A program made the translations under genes and the position numbers. The notes under the pieces were generated by a model, which saw nothing but the letters and a program-made list of their open reading frames with translations, searched no databases and had not been told where the DNA came from. Below are positions 1 through 7,420 of a DNA stretch of 64,000 nt, in pieces (position 1 is the first letter of the stretch; every line of letters starts with the position of its first letter). Where the stretch lies: assembly GCF_012986595.1 (NCBI RefSeq), contig NZ_JAAQYM010000004.1:620001-684000 (forward strand). The letters run 5' to 3'. The stretch is from Pseudomonas koreensis. Its GTDB lineage: Bacteria > Pseudomonadota > Gammaproteobacteria > Pseudomonadales > Pseudomonadaceae.

Positions 1-1870
1 TGCTGTTGGCGGCGATGGTGGCAGAAATCGGGTTGGCCACAGGCACTGGCCCACCCGCAATGTTCAGCGTGTAATTGGCGTTGCCGACGGCACCATGCCG
101 ATCCGTCACGCTGACAGAGAGGTTGTAGCTGCCAGGACTGGCGGGCGTACCACTCAGAACGCCGCTGGCTGCATCGAGGGTCAGCCCGGCGGGAACTCCG
201 GAGCTTGTATAGCTATAAGGCGCCGAGCCCCCAGTTGAGCTGAATGCTTGACTGTAGGCCGTTCCAGCCTGACCGGCAGGCAACGCACCGGCAGCCGGGG
301 TCAACACCAGTGTCGGCGCTGTCACCGTGAGCGTGGCCGTCGCGGGGGAGGAGGTGCCTGACAGATTGCTGGCGGTGTAGGTGAAGCTGTCTGGGCCTGA
401 GTAACCTGTCACGGGGGTGTAGGTGATCGTGGTACCACTGGCAACCGCAGAACCGTGGAGCGGGGCAGAAGCGACAGCAACCGAACTGGCAACACCGCCG
501 GACAGCGCGAGGTTCACTGGCGTACTGGCATTGGCGGCAACCGTTGCAGAAACAGCACCAGTGACGGGCAGTGCGCCGGCGACGATGCTGACCGAATAGC
601 CGGTGCTACCCGTTGCGCCATGGCTGTCGGTGGCCGTAATCGTGAAGTTGAAACTGCCGACACTGGTGGGTGTACCGCTCAACATGCCGGTGGCCGCATC
701 AAGATTCAAACCGGTCGGGACTGCCCCTGAACTTGCGTAGCTGTAAGGCGCCGTTCCGCCCGCAGTGCTGAGCGATTGGCTGTAGGCCGTGCCGATCTGG
801 CCAGCCGGCAAGTAGCCTGGGGTCAACGCCAGTGTTGGCGGTGTTACGGTGATGGACACGGTGGCTGCCGAAGAGCTGCCCGCCGTATTGCTCGCCGTAT
901 AAGTGAAGCTGTCCGTTCCTGAATAACCTGCAGCCGGCGTATAGGTGATGGACGTGCCGCTAGCGGTGGCAACCCCATGTGAAGGGCCGGATGCAACGGC
1001 GACTGACGTTGCAGTACCGCCTGAGAGGGCCAATGTGATCGGATTTCCGGAACTGTTGGCAGCCACGGTCGCGGAAACATTGCTCGCATCCGGCGCAGTG
1101 AGGGCCCGAGTGACCGTGATGGTGTACAGGTGCGTGGTGCTGCCGTCCTGGGCAGTACCCAATACGCTGATCGTGTTCGACCCCGTGTTCAGGCTGATCG
1201 CTGGCGATGTAGCGCCGGAGCCCACGCTCATTCCGTTGACCGTGATCGTGGCGTTACTGTCGGAGGCCGTCGGCGTGAAGGTGATTGACGATACGTTGCT
1301 CGCGACTGCGACATTATAGGTACTGGTGCCCGATGAAAATGATGGCGACAAAGTACCGGCTGAAGGAATCAGGTTAGACAGGGTGGCATCACTGGAAACC
1401 GCCGCACCACAGTTGATAGTCACCGTGCTCAGGTAGGTGCCGACCTTGGTGCTGATGAACAGCCCGTTGGTCAGATCTGCAGCCGAAGCACTGCCCGCAT
1501 GGCTACCTGCACTGCCGGTGTTGCTGCGGTAGTCGAAGTAGGGCGAGAAGGTGGTCGGGTTGCGCAGGATCACGTTATCGGCGGACGACGGATTGCTGTT
1601 GCCGACGTTGCCGCCGTTGTCACTGAACGTGACCGAGACACTCTCGCCGGCGGAGAAGGAACCAGCAGGAAAGGAGCGGGAAAAGGTACCCGAACCGCTC
1701 AAACCGTTAAGCGTCGTGCAACTGGCAGACAGAGCGTAGGCCGTTGAAGAGTCGAACAGCAAGCTGCAGATGGCGAATGCCATAAACACAAAAAACCTGG
1801 AAACACTGGATGAAACATACCGACCTTTCAGTGACGTCGTTTCGCAGACAAGCTTTTGTGTTGAGAACAT
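1..1870 (-). CDS. Secreted repetitive Ig-like/cadherin-like surface protein (3' end outside window)
   Basis: The minus-strand frame stays open from an ATG at 1870 to the window edge. The start codes for a long signal peptide with a hydrophobic stretch ending near STAYA. A region of about 100 residues with no recognised domain follows, then a cadherin-like beta-sandwich segment (SNLIPSAGTLSPSFSSGT...Y). After that come alternating tandem-95-type segments (ITYTPAAGYSGTDSFTYTAS) and putative-Ig segments (GTPTSVGSFNFTITATDSHG). The latter two form a 174-residue repeat. Such architecture is typical of secreted adhesins, some with a C-terminal autotransporter barrel, but the C-terminus is not visible here. 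Role in adhesion is inferred. An internal ATG closer to the hydrophobic core is a possible alternative start. Confidence 0.8.
   Translation of the reverse strand, partial: MFSTQKLVCETTSLKGRYVSSSVSRFFVFMAFAICSLLFDSSTAYALSASCTTLNGLSGSGTFSRSFPAGSFSAGESVSVTFSDNGGNVGNSNPSSADNVILRNPTTFSPYFDYRSNTGSAGSHAGSASAADLTNGLFISTKVGTYLSTVTINCGAAVSSDATLSNLIPSAGTLSPSFSSGTSTYNVAVASNVSSITFTPTASDSNATITVNGMSVGSGATSPAISLNTGSNTISVLGTAQDGSTTHLYTITVTRALTAPDASNVSATVAANSSGNPITLALSGGTATSVAVASGPSHGVATASGTSITYTPAAGYSGTDSFTYTASNTAGSSSAATVSITVTPPTLALTPGYLPAGQIGTAYSQSLSTAGGTAPYSYASSGAVPTGLNLDAATGMLSGTPTSVGSFNFTITATDSHGATGSTGYSVSIVAGALPVTGAVSATVAANASTPVNLALSGGVASSVAVASAPLHGSAVASGTTITYTPVTGYSGPDSFTYTASNLSGTSSPATATLTVTAPTLVLTPAAGALPAGQAGTAYSQAFSSTGGSAPYSYTSSGVPAGLTLDAASGVLSGTPASPGSYNLSVSVTDRHGAVGNANYTLNIAGGPVPVANPISATIAANS
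301..822 (-). repeat. 522-bp (174-residue) repeat unit in the surface protein
   Basis: The sequence at 301-588 matches 823-1110, and 1-300 matches 523-822, at a constant offset of 522 bp. The unit codes for one tandem-95-like plus one putative-Ig domain. Copies are diverged rather than identical, so the array is not a very recent amplification. More copies probably lie left of the window. Confidence 0.75.
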
Positions 1871-2160
1871 GCAGAGAAACCTGATTCAGAGGCGGAGTGC
1901 GGTTTAGCCGAGCGCGCGCAATGCTGCCCATTCTGGCGACTCGTACGATATCGACTGTGCAGAATAAGTCTTTAAGGTGTAGCTAGAGGTGACTTGCGTG
2001 AACGTCGCTTGGCGTTGGGTGGGCCTTGAGCGAGATAGTGGCAATATGGCATTGCCTGCGCGGAATCGCAATCTTCTAGAAGGCGTCTATAGCCGGTGTT
2101 GATGGGTATGGAAAAGCCGAAAGCATGACGGGGGCGACGGGGGCATTTGTGGAAATCCTA

Positions 2161-2382
2161 TCAACAGGCGAACCCATGATTGAGTCTTTCGAGCTCTGCC
2201 TTCACGAGTTCGTAGCCCGTTTCATCCTGAGCGACCTGCAGCCGTGAGCCTTTTGCGACCCCGGTTCGCGGCTGACTGAGCCAGAGATCGGCTTTCGCTT
2301 TGTTGCCAAACACCGACTCGGCTTGGCGATGAATCAGTTCAACGGCCATTGAGTCTTGACCGTGGAATTGCTTTGAGTCCAT
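2161..2382 (-). CDS. Orphan MbcA/ParS/Xre-type antitoxin C-terminal domain (DUF2384-like)
   Basis: A 73-residue protein. ATG 2382 is preferred over an upstream TTG because GAGGGG sits 7 nt before it. The core ESVFGNKAKADLWLSQP, then GYELVKAELERLNHG, matches the toxin-binding domain of MbcA/ParS/Xre antitoxins: FG...KA..WL, then a helix ending near a glycine. The N-terminal helix-turn-helix found in full Xre antitoxins is absent, and no RES-type toxin gene lies beside it. It is therefore either a small stand-alone antitoxin or a decayed half of a toxin-antitoxin pair. A second, more degraded copy of the FGN-AKA core lies at 2631-2723. Confidence 0.6.
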   Translation of the reverse strand: MDSKQFHGQDSMAVELIHRQAESVFGNKAKADLWLSQPRTGVAKGSRLQVAQDETGYELVKAELERLNHGFAC

Positions 2383-2420
2383 GAAAGGCCCCTCGATCAA
2401 ATCATTCGCTCCAGACTTTG

Positions 2421-2448
2421 AAAAAAACAGCCTTCAGAGCAAGGGGCT
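2421..2448 (-). terminator. Intrinsic-terminator-like hairpin before the orphan antitoxin
   Basis: Read on the minus strand, an AGCCCCTT...AAGGCT hairpin with a 6-nt loop is followed by GTTTTTTT. It lies between the palindromic sites and the antitoxin start. It may end transcription of the antitoxin remnant at 2631-2723, or act as an attenuator. Confidence 0.4.
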
Positions 2449-2493
2449 TCGTCATTTTTTAAAGGCGTTGAGAGGGTGATGCGCGTCCGGTCA

Positions 2494-2551
2494 GCGCATT
2501 ATAATGCGCCAACCTCCCTCTTTTTCTGGGTTCTAGCGCATTATAATGCGC
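2494..2551. promoter_or_regulatory. Two identical 16-bp palindromes (operator candidates)
   Basis: GCGCATTATAATGCGC occurs at 2494-2509 and again at 2536-2551, 42 bp apart centre to centre, which is about four helical turns. The second copy extends to an 18-bp palindrome. Each has TATAAT, a -10-like hexamer, on both strands. A dimeric repressor bound here would cover a promoter. The sites lie 5' of the orphan antitoxin and of the degraded second copy. Confidence 0.65.
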
Positions 2552-2630
2552 TGATGTATAACCAAACTCCCCCAAGCGTTCGCTATGGGCCTGAAGACAC
2601 CCGCCACCCGAAATCTGAAAATCTCCTGAA

Positions 2631-2723
2631 TCAGCGAGAGCCTGTGCCATTGGTTACCTCGGCTTTCGCTTGGTTGCCAAATGCGTATTGGCCTTGGTCT
2701 GGACTCATCTCAATCTGATTCAC
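2631..2723 (-). pseudogene. Degraded second DUF2384 antitoxin fragment
   Basis: A GTG-initiated frame of 30 codons contains YAFGNQAKAE, then TNGTGSR and a stop. It parallels SVFGNKAKAD...VAKGSR of the gene at 2161-2382, with the middle of the domain deleted. This points to an old tandem duplication that has decayed. Similarity is short, so chance cannot be fully excluded. Confidence 0.35.
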
Positions 2724-2762
2724 TTTAATGGCTCCAGGGATATGTGCCGCTGTGCGCTCGTT

Positions 2763-3281
2763 TCAATTGGATGTCGGGTCTGATGCAGGGGCCTTTGCGC
2801 AATATTCGCGAAACGCCTTGATGCCGCGCGTGACGATCAACATTGGCTTAATCATGTAGCGATAGCTGACGAATAAATTGAGTGCGATCCAGCCCAATTG
2901 GTAGGACGAGCCGTGGAAGCCCCGATGGTTGGCGCTGTTCTCCCAGAAACCATAGGCAACGAAGATCGTAAAGATGGCGACCATCAGAGGCAGGATGCTG
3001 AGCCTTCCCAGGGAGACAGCAATGAACGGAACATTGACGACCGTGCGGACGGGCTCGTTGTCGAGCTGGATGGCCCAAATTCTGTTGACCTTATCTTTGC
3101 CGTATTGGGAGGTCACTCGAACTCGATCACCCGCCTTTACATGCGCATCAAGCGTATCCGGGATTTCGAGCGTTTCGAGTTTCTTGCCGTTAATTTTCCA
3201 GTAGTGGTAGCTGACCATGTCCCCGCCGAAGCCACGCGATTTTTCGTCGAGTCGCCCGTCTGTGATCTGCATTTCCTTCAT
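2763..3281 (-). CDS. Hypothetical membrane protein with OB-like N-terminal part
   Basis: 172 residues. The ATG is preceded by AGGGA at a 6-nt spacing. The first 75 residues look soluble and beta-rich (YHYWKINGKKLETLEIPD, then GDRVRVTSQYGKDKVNRIW), a pattern seen in small OB-like or NfeD-like modules. Two hydrophobic segments follow, at about 82-112 and 126-150, so it is probably an inner-membrane protein with a cytoplasmic N-terminal domain. It is divergent from the Xre gene at 3402, with a palindromic operator candidate between them. I do not recognise the family. Confidence 0.7.
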   Translation of the reverse strand: MKEMQITDGRLDEKSRGFGGDMVSYHYWKINGKKLETLEIPDTLDAHVKAGDRVRVTSQYGKDKVNRIWAIQLDNEPVRTVVNVPFIAVSLGRLSILPLMVAIFTIFVAYGFWENSANHRGFHGSSYQLGWIALNLFVSYRYMIKPMLIVTRGIKAFREYCAKAPASDPTSN

Positions 3282-3333
3282 TTTGATCCCTGTCCTTACG
3301 TTTGGAGTGATGGCAAAAGGATATTTCTGCCGA

Positions 3334-3354
3334 ATACTAAGGAATACTTAGTAT
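3334..3354. promoter_or_regulatory. Inverted-repeat operator candidate for the Xre regulator
   Basis: ATACTAAG at 3334-3341 and CTTAGTAT at 3347-3354 form a perfect 8-bp inverted repeat with a 5-nt spacer. It lies in the 120-bp gap between the divergent membrane-protein and Xre genes, about 50 bp before the Xre start. This is the usual place for an autoregulated Xre/Cro operator. Confidence 0.6.
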
Positions 3355-3401
3355 CTGCTCAAGCCGAATCTAAGAATCTCTGAGCCTTTCGGCGATGAGA
3401 A

Positions 3402-3710
3402 ATGACGACGTTCAGCAAGCGGTTGAGGGAGGCGCGCAAGGCAAGAGGGATATCCCAGGAGCGCTTGGGAATAGATGCCGGGATTGAGCCAGCGTCGGCG
3501 TCGGCAAGGATGAATCAGTACGAGAAGGGGGTTCATCAACCAGGTGAAAACGTCGTGAAGCAGATTGCTGCTGCGCTGAATTTGCCGGTGCCGTATTTCT
3601 ACTGCGAAGACGTTGAGACTGCGCATCTGCTGCAGTGCTTTCATCTCTTGAAGGCTGAGGATCGCAAGGATGTGGTTGATCTGGTGGAGAAGCTTTCGTT
3701 TCAAAGCTGA
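3402..3710 (+). CDS. Xre-family helix-turn-helix regulator
   Basis: 102 residues. Residues 4-66 form a Cro/C1-type helix-turn-helix: FSKRLREARKARGISQERLG, then YEKGVHQPGENVVKQIAAAL. A short C-terminal tail, DRKDVVDLVEKLSFQS, may aid dimerisation. Repressors of this size are common in Pseudomonas mobile regions. It is predicted to bind the inverted repeat at 3334-3354 and to control itself and perhaps the divergent membrane-protein gene. The ribosome-binding site is weak. Confidence 0.85.
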   Translation: MTTFSKRLREARKARGISQERLGIDAGIEPASASARMNQYEKGVHQPGENVVKQIAAALNLPVPYFYCEDVETAHLLQCFHLLKAEDRKDVVDLVEKLSFQS

Positions 3711-3847
3711 TGTTTGCGACCAGAAACACCCAAGCCCGCTGACGAAGCTTGTAAGGATTTGTCGTCGGCTAAGGAGCGCTCTGAAGGAGTTGAGCGAGAA
3801 CCAGAGCTCTCAGCAATTGCGGCCTTGCTGCGAGTTCGAGGATGTGA

Positions 3848-3878
3848 GGTCAATCTCAGCGCCTCGCTGAGATTGACC
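3848..3878. repeat. Perfect 14-bp inverted repeat, 3-nt loop
   Basis: GGTCAATCTCAGCG at 3848-3861 is mirrored by CGCTGAGATTGACC at 3865-3878. It lies 138 bp after the Xre gene. There is no T-tract, so it is not a standard intrinsic terminator. No coding frame in the surrounding 3711-4004 stretch looks real. It could be a remnant of a mobile-element end or a structured RNA element. Confidence 0.6.
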
Positions 3879-4004
3879 CCGAGGTCGTTTCTTCGCTCTT
3901 TACGCACGCCTGACTTTCCCAGTTTTCCCAATAAGCAGTGACGGAGCTTGGGAAGGAGTCAGCGATTTAGATGCTTCTAAGGGCATGTCTTTACGTAAAA
4001 ATAA

Positions 4005-4580
4005 TTAGAGACTCGTATTCGGGGGGGGATTGGAGATGGTGTTCAGACTCACATTCCACTGCGTTTTTCCGGACAGGTCTATGATCAGCAAGCGCAGCTA
4101 AACTACAATTATTTTAGAGATTATGATCAAAGTATTGGTCGGTACATTGAGAGTGATCTTATTGGGCTGAGAGGTGGTATCAATACATATGTTTATGCTG
4201 CAGCAAATCCGCTTCGCTATATAGATACGTATGGGTTAAACTCGACTGGCAGCACTCTTGTTTACGGCCCTGGGAGAGGGGGGGTAGGCGTTGGGGGCGC
4301 AGTGCTGGGCGTTGGTGCGGTAGAGATAATTCTTCAGCAGCTATCTCCGCCGATGTTAGCAAAGCCTATTCAGGGCTCGAAACCCAAAGGCTGCCCTCCT
4401 GGAACTATTCCGATTGATAAATATCCAGGACTTGATAAAGATGACCTTCACGGAGTGAAGGGTGGAGTATTTGCGGGCCCTCAGGACTGGACAGGTGTTG
4501 CACCTAATGGCGATGTTATAACTGGCGATTCGGATGGTAATACAGTAAATAATGGCCCAATTACAGACTATCTACCTTAG
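4005..4580 (+). pseudogene. Orphan Rhs C-terminal tip: Rhs core remnant plus toxin domain
   Basis: A frame open from 4005 to 4580 codes for the end of an Rhs core domain: HIPLRFSGQVYDQQ, LNYNYFRDYDQSIGRYIESD and NPLRYIDTYGL. A variable tip follows, with KGCPPGTIPIDKY, DDLHGVKGGV, PQDWTGVAPNGDVITGDSDG and a C-terminal ITDYLP. The tip resembles a polymorphic-toxin family of the Ntox21/Ntox33 kind, probably an RNase; I am unsure of the exact family. No full Rhs gene and no start codon or secretion part lies upstream, so this is a displaced tip, which Rhs loci are known to accumulate. The toxin part could be translated from the internal ATG at 4302. Low GC relative to the core genes suggests transfer. 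Confidence 0.75.
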
Positions 4581-4589
4581 GAGGCTGCG

Positions 4590-4994
4590 ATGAATCCTTA
4601 CTCCTTCACTGTTTCGCTTCGGCTCTCTGGAGCTAGGTTTAATCCAGATTCGGCGAGTACTCAGCTTGGGATGGTTCCAAAGTGGAAGCATGTCTCAGGC
4701 GAAAAAAGAATAGCACCTAGTGGGCGAGAACTATCAGGTTTCTATGAGACTAATGCTTGTTCTTACTTGCTATGTCAAAAGCGTGTTGGCAGCCTAAGTG
4801 AGTTTATTTCTGAGCAAGTTAGTATGCTTGAAGAAAAATCAGTAAGTTTTCGACAGCTAGCTGAGTCAGGAGGGAAAGCTGAGTTTTTTGTTGGTTTGTA
4901 TGTCTCGGGGAATTCGGGGGAGGTTATAAGGTATAATCTCTTAGAGCGATTAGGTGCGTTGGGTATTGATCTGAGCTTGGATATTTATGGTTAA
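4590..4994 (+). CDS. DUF4279-family immunity protein for the Rhs tip
   Basis: 134 residues, starting 9 nt after the toxin-tip stop with AGGAGG 6 nt before the ATG. The pattern FTVSLRLSGARFNPDSAS...LGMVPKWKHVSGEKR, then LGALGIDLSLDIYG at the C-terminus, matches DUF4279, a family often found as an immunity protein beside polymorphic toxins. It probably neutralises the toxin encoded just upstream, in the cytoplasm. Low GC matches the toxin tip, so the pair likely arrived together. Confidence 0.7.
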   Translation: MNPYSFTVSLRLSGARFNPDSASTQLGMVPKWKHVSGEKRIAPSGRELSGFYETNACSYLLCQKRVGSLSEFISEQVSMLEEKSVSFRQLAESGGKAEFFVGLYVSGNSGEVIRYNLLERLGALGIDLSLDIYG

Positions 4995-5346
4995 GAGTCT
5001 AGGCTAGAATATTTTATTCTTAATGAGGTTTCTTGGTTTTAATCATGGTCTTCTCTATTCCGGATAAGGCTAACGTCGTTAGTATATCAATGAAACTGAT
5101 CCAGAGCCGTGATGGGTCATCCAGGACGGTCATTCCTGCGAGCCATGTTGACTACCTTCGCTTGCTGGGGTTCGAGATTCCGGCCATTCTTGATGTGTTT
5201 ATTGTAGCCTTCAATCACTGATTGAAGATTGGACAAAAGTTTGTCGCGTTGCCCACGCTGGTGAGGCAAACAATCGCGTTGCGTTCGGCCTGCCATTTTC
5301 TGTAATCCCACTCCGATCGGCTTGTTCTATGATTGGCTCCTGATCA
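4995..5346. other. Gap with no convincing gene
   Basis: The only minus-strand frame of note is 5117-5311, with 64 codons and no recognisable family. I see no RNA gene, insertion-sequence end or clear terminator here. It is probably decayed sequence between transferred cassettes. Confidence 0.4.
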
Positions 5347-5583
5347 TTGACTGGAGCACCGTTATTGGATCGTGCAAAGACAACGTCACTCGCGGAGCGT
5401 GAGGGGCTGCAATCGGTAATTGATAACGCGCAAAAGCATGCCGAAGCCGGCTATCCAGACTTTACGGAGAGCGATCCTGCTGCGTTCGATGCGGACTTTG
5501 TTATCAATAAAGAGCGAGAGGGGATGAGTGTCGCTCAGGCGCTTGAGGCACTCGTCGCATTCAAGCGCAGCCGCAGATCTTGA
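5347..5583 (+). CDS. Small hypothetical protein, possibly a remnant
   Basis: A 78-codon frame from a TTG. The product is acidic and helical (SLAEREGLQSVIDNAQKHAE, then MSVAQALEALVAFKRSRRS). Composition looks protein-like, and its size and charge recall small antitoxin-like proteins, but I do not recognise a family. The start is uncertain and no strong ribosome-binding site is visible. Confidence 0.35.
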   Translation: MTGAPLLDRAKTTSLAEREGLQSVIDNAQKHAEAGYPDFTESDPAAFDADFVINKEREGMSVAQALEALVAFKRSRRS

Positions 5584-6000
5584 GTCTTAATTGCTGCTCA
5601 CTTTAGGCTTGGGTGTTTTGGCCCTGCCAGACACTTAATAGCTTCATCAGTCGTCCATCTTTATAACAATTCTGGCCCTAGTCCCAGAGTTCACATGACT
5701 CATAGGCGTGTGAGCGATTGTTCAGGGCACCTTGGTGCGTTAGAGTCCGCCACCGTCCAACCGCCGAGCGTCTGTATACAGGCGTATGGCAGTCCGAGGC
5801 TTGCCGCGTGATCGTCACGCTGAAACCCCTGGCATTGCCTGCGCGTCTTTGTACCGAGCCCTGAGTCACAAGCTAGAGCGTCTCGCTACTCATGATCCGG
5901 ATCGCGATAAAAAAACTGGTAAATGCGGATCCAAAAAATTGCCAAATCTACATGTTGTGCTTTAATTTTATGGAAGGCACATCATGTGGTGTTTTTTTTC
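5584..6000. other. Gap before the ImmA/IrrE operon
   Basis: No credible frame on either strand. The last 80 bases are AT-rich, with T- and A-runs, and probably hold the promoter and leader of the peptidase operon. I could not define a confident -35/-10 pair. Confidence 0.4.
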
Positions 6001-6693
6001 ATGAATAGATCAAGTATTCAACAAGACGTCGCTCTGCTGCACCGGGAAATTTGGAAGCAGAAGGAAATGCTGTGGCCCGATCGACAGCTAATGCCCCTAC
6101 AAATGCTGGAGCCCGATGCTGCAGCGTACCTGCTTGATGTTGAATACTTGATGCTTCCAAACTTGGGATCCTCCAGATTCATGCGCTCTGGCCAAGGCCC
6201 TGGTATCGCAGGGCTTATTGATCGTCAAGCCAACAAGATTGCCATCTCGATGGCCTACCCTGAGCAAGTTCAGCGTTTCACCGGTGCTCACGAAGTGGGG
6301 CACTTCATGCTTCACGAGGGTCAAGTCATGCACCGTGACCGTCCACTGGACGGCTCTGCCAATGCGGGTCATAGATCAGATATTGAACGCGAAGCGGATT
6401 ATTTCGCGGCATGTTTTCTCATGCCGCCGAACCTTCTGACGGCACATTTTGAAACGCAGTTTGGATGCAAAGGCGCCTTTAAGTTTACCGAAACGACGTC
6501 CTTCCACCTGAACCACAACGATCCTGACTCGTTGCAATATGCTTCGCAGGGCTCACTGGATCGCGAGTTTGCCTTGGCTCGCTGTGAAAACTTTGGTGGC
6601 CGAAGAATGAATTCCCTGGCTAAACAATTTCGGGTCTCCGACAGCGCGATGGCGCTTCGGATCAAAGAGCTGGGACTGGTGGTGTGGCCATGA
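6001..6693 (+). CDS. ImmA/IrrE-family metallopeptidase
   Basis: 230 residues from ATG 6001; an upstream in-frame ATG at 5923 would add 26 poorly conserved-looking residues. Zinc-peptidase motif HEVGH is at 97-101, and the downstream glutamate lies in EREADYFAACFLMPPN (about 128-143), the arrangement of ImmA/IrrE (COG2856) peptidases. These commonly cleave Xre-type repressors in phage, conjugative-element or toxin-antitoxin systems. The C-terminus ends in a helix-turn-helix-like RMNSLAKQFRVSDSAMALRI. It is the first gene of a tight three-gene operon with a zinc-ribbon and a membrane protein. The substrate is unknown; the Xre protein at 3402 is one possible candidate. Confidence 0.85.
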   Translation: MNRSSIQQDVALLHREIWKQKEMLWPDRQLMPLQMLEPDAAAYLLDVEYLMLPNLGSSRFMRSGQGPGIAGLIDRQANKIAISMAYPEQVQRFTGAHEVGHFMLHEGQVMHRDRPLDGSANAGHRSDIEREADYFAACFLMPPNLLTAHFETQFGCKGAFKFTETTSFHLNHNDPDSLQYASQGSLDREFALARCENFGGRRMNSLAKQFRVSDSAMALRIKELGLVVWP

Positions 6694-6713
6694 CATCCAA
6701 CCTGGAGACCGAC

Positions 6714-6953
6714 ATGAATATTCCCGAACAACACACCATTCAATGCCCTCAATGCGGTGGTGGTATTGAATTCGAGCAGCCGCAGGTTTTGAGCGATGGT
6801 GATTGGGTCACCTGCGTGACTTGCACGCAGTCTTTTCCATTGGACGACATCCATCAGGTGGGGATCGACCAAGCGATGGAGGTCGTGATTCCTGAAATCA
6901 AAGCTGAGGTTGAAAAAATGCTGGAAGGTTTGTTCAAGGGCAAGTTCAAATGA
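6714..6953 (+). CDS. Small zinc-ribbon protein
   Basis: 79 residues. ATG 6714 is preferred because GGAG lies 8 nt upstream; an earlier ATG at 6690 would overlap the peptidase stop. Two CxxC pairs (CPQCGGG at about 11-17 and CVTC near 36-39) form a zinc ribbon, followed by an amphipathic tail, EVEKMLEGLFKGKFK. It could bind nucleic acid or a partner. It overlaps the next gene by ATGA, which implies translational coupling. Confidence 0.75.
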   Translation: MNIPEQHTIQCPQCGGGIEFEQPQVLSDGDWVTCVTCTQSFPLDDIHQVGIDQAMEVVIPEIKAEVEKMLEGLFKGKFK

Positions 6954-7420
6954 CCTTGTATGAGACTCTGACGCTACTGGTGTCTCTCCTTGCTCTCGCG
7001 GTGTCGACCGTGTCTTTGGTTCGCGGTCGTAAATTGGGTCAGGTGCAGGAAGATCTGGCCAATATCACCTCAGAGCTTGCCTTACGGCAAATTGATTCGC
7101 TCGAAATCGCCAAGCAGGAGAAAGCGGTTCCGCTGCTGGGTGTGCATATTACGAGCCTGGCTAAAACAAGCTATTTCATCATCGCGAACACGGGGCAGGG
7201 GAGTGCTTTTGATGTTGATCTGGAGCTGATCGATTGTCCCGATAATCCGTTGGTCACGGCGGGTGATCTCTTGCCATGTCCCGAGCTCAAGCCTCGCAGT
7301 ACGGTGAAGTTGTTGGCTGTTTTTCACAATCGAAGTCCGCTTCGATACCAGGTCAAACTGAGATGGACGACGGAGAGCCGGAGAGGGGAATCCGAGGTTT
7401 TTTGGGTTTCTCAGGCATAG
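6950..7420 (+). CDS. Membrane-anchored hypothetical protein of the peptidase operon
   Basis: 156 residues. The ATG overlaps the zinc-ribbon stop by four bases. One N-terminal transmembrane segment, LLVSLLALAVSTVSLV (about 9-24), is followed by a short coiled region and a soluble beta-rich domain: YFIIANTGQGSAFDVDLELI, then LKPRSTVKLLAVFHNRSPLR. The soluble part resembles an immunoglobulin-like fold of the kind seen in membrane-anchored hypothetical proteins. Function is unknown. Coupling with the peptidase and zinc ribbon suggests one system, with this as the envelope component. Confidence 0.7.
   Translation: MTLYETLTLLVSLLALAVSTVSLVRGRKLGQVQEDLANITSELALRQIDSLEIAKQEKAVPLLGVHITSLAKTSYFIIANTGQGSAFDVDLELIDCPDNPLVTAGDLLPCPELKPRSTVKLLAVFHNRSPLRYQVKLRWTTESRRGESEVFWVSQA

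Noticed and set aside
2459..2718. Two opposite frames both reading SAHYNA twice
   Set aside because: The repeated peptide is only the translation of the 16-bp palindrome on both strands; no protein evidence.
3714..3941. 75-codon frame after the Xre gene
   Set aside because: It reads through the 14-bp inverted repeat, starts at a TTG with no ribosome-binding site and has no protein-like features.
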